Part shown: piece after piece, positions 7,690-8,028 of the stretch
Layout of the letters: every line of letters starts with the position of its first letter
Numbering within the stretch: the first letter of the stretch is position 1
Assembly (NCBI GenBank): GCA_026785645.1
Contig: JAJAZM010000111.1
Coordinates: 1 to 8,028 of the forward strand
Source: Sphingomonas bacterium
GTDB lineage: Bacteria > Pseudomonadota > Alphaproteobacteria > Sphingomonadales > Sphingomonadaceae
Direction: 5' to 3'
DNA: 8,028 nt
Notes under the pieces: model-generated
The model's database searches: none
What the model saw: only the letters and a program-made list of their open reading frames with translations
Told to the model about the DNA's origin: nothing
Program-made: the position numbers and the translations under genes

Positions 7690-7723
7690 TCGGTCGGCGC
7701 GATGGGCGCGCCAAGGAGACCGA
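7690..7723 (+). promoter_or_regulatory. Leader hairpin with the Shine-Dalgarno core bulged out
   Basis: T7690 plus CGGTC (7691-7695) pairs with GACCG (7718-7722) plus A7723. GGCGCG (7696-7701) pairs with CGCGCC (7707-7712) around the loop ATGGG (7702-7706). The only interruption is AAGGA (7713-7717), the core of the Shine-Dalgarno, on the 3' arm. The structure ends two bases before the ATG at 7726. All pairs except the closing one are Watson-Crick pairs in GC-rich arms. Effect on translation is inferred. Confidence 0.45.
7713..7719 (+). promoter_or_regulatory. Shine-Dalgarno of the UrcA-family gene
   Basis: AAGGAGA lies 6 nt before ATG 7726, the best-matched ribosome binding site in the window. 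It fixes this start and overlaps the 3' arm of the leader hairpin. Confidence 0.8.
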
Positions 7724-7725
7724 TC

Positions 7726-8028
7726 ATGAGGAATTTGCAACTTGCGATTGTCGCTATCGCCGCCATCGCCGCTGCCCCAGCGGCTGGACAGGCCGACGCC
7801 GACCCCGTTGAACGCGTCGCTGTCAGCTCGCTCGACTTGGCAAGCGTGGACGGACGACGCCTGCTCGCGCGCCGTATTGCCCAAGCCACCGAGCTCGCTT
7901 GCGGAAGCTATGCCGGGAAGCGCGAATATTATGAGATCGATGCGATCGACCAATGTCGGCGGCGCGCCAAAGCGGAAGTCGCGCGGCAGGTCGCGGCGAT
8001 CGATAATCGGCAGCTTATCCGGTCGGCC
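7726..8028 (+). CDS. UrcA-family small exported protein (3' end outside window)
   Basis: The frame is open for 101 codons without a stop to the window edge. A signal peptide (MRNL, then an Ala/Ile-rich core, cleavage near residues 20-25) predicts export to the periplasm. The mature part has VAVSSLDLASVDGRRLLARR (31-50), the pattern of the UrcA family (a short strand, then SLDL and a helix), and AxELACG around C59, with a second Cys at C77 in IDQCRRRAKAEVARQV. UrcA proteins are usually about 100-110 residues with two Cys, so only a few codons are probably missing. The family's biochemical role is not established; the founding member was described as uranium-responsive in Caulobacter. C59 and C77 may form a disulfide. 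The long antisense frame over 7552-7953 is a shadow. Confidence 0.75.
   Translation, partial: MRNLQLAIVAIAAIAAAPAAGQADADPVERVAVSSLDLASVDGRRLLARRIAQATELACGSYAGKREYYEIDAIDQCRRRAKAEVARQVAAIDNRQLIRSA

Larger units (their letters stand above)
7317..7725. other. Non-coding or decayed stretch of about 409 bp
   Basis: No open frame here gives a recognisable protein, and codon bias is not that of the neighbours. Base composition is more mixed (for example CAATGAAGCG near 7408 and AATAAATCGG near 7616). Small symmetric elements are visible: a palindrome GGCGCGCGCC (7382-7391), a weak hairpin GCTGCA/TGCAGC (7427-7432 with 7440-7445), and an inverted pair GGGTGAC (7480-7486) / GTCACCC (7520-7526). The segment around 7530-7556 (TTCGACCCAAAGCC and flanks) resembles a short intergenic repeat I associate with alphaproteobacterial genomes, from memory only. 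No tRNA, and no terminator with a T-run, was found. Confidence 0.5.

Noticed and set aside
7552..7953. 133-codon minus-strand open frame over the UrcA-family gene
   Set aside because: The plus strand has a strong Shine-Dalgarno, signal peptide and family pattern; the minus frame has none.
1..8028. CRISPR arrays, tRNA or rRNA genes, insertion sequences, defence or phage modules
   Set aside because: No regularly spaced repeats, no tRNA T-loop consensus in a cloverleaf, no transposase or terminal inverted repeats, and no defence-type domains were seen.

Overview
The window is high-GC DNA with strong GC3 bias, so long spurious open frames run antisense to most real genes. The protein styles point to an alphaproteobacterium, most likely a sphingomonad. 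The supporting features are a medium-form threonine ammonia-lyase with an ACT domain, an ScsB-like DsbD, an exported YtcJ-type amidohydrolase, a Bpt-type aminoacyl-tRNA-protein transferase and a UrcA-family protein. This assignment is inferred from gene content. No rRNA or other marker is present.

Layout, left to right. (1) 1-1442 (+) is the 3' part of metH, cobalamin-dependent methionine synthase, holding the B12-binding and reactivation domains. (2) 1471-3450 (+), 28 bp downstream, is a DsbD/ScsB-family membrane thiol-disulfide reductase, possibly co-transcribed with metH. (3) 3422-5113 (-) is an exported metal-dependent amidohydrolase that converges on gene 2 with a 29-bp tail-to-tail overlap. 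(4) 5165-6385 (+) is threonine ammonia-lyase (ilvA), divergent from gene 3 across 51 bp. (5) 6507-7316 (+) is bpt, an N-degron aminoacyl transferase, with a TTG start fixed by a well-placed Shine-Dalgarno. (6) 7317-7725 is about 409 bp with no supportable gene. (7) 7726-8028 (+) is a small exported UrcA-family protein that runs off the right edge.

The genes are ordinary chromosomal metabolism and protein-quality functions: methionine synthesis, periplasmic disulfide reduction, threonine deamination toward isoleucine, and N-end-rule tagging. I see no mobile element, CRISPR array, tRNA, rRNA, phage or defence system. I also find no convincing evidence for a previously undescribed multi-gene system. 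The most interesting local signal is a GC-rich leader hairpin before the UrcA-family gene that leaves the Shine-Dalgarno core as a bulge. Lesser points are the tight divergent start region with a palindromic Shine-Dalgarno, the stop-codon overlap of two convergent genes, and a Cys-rich N-terminus in Bpt.
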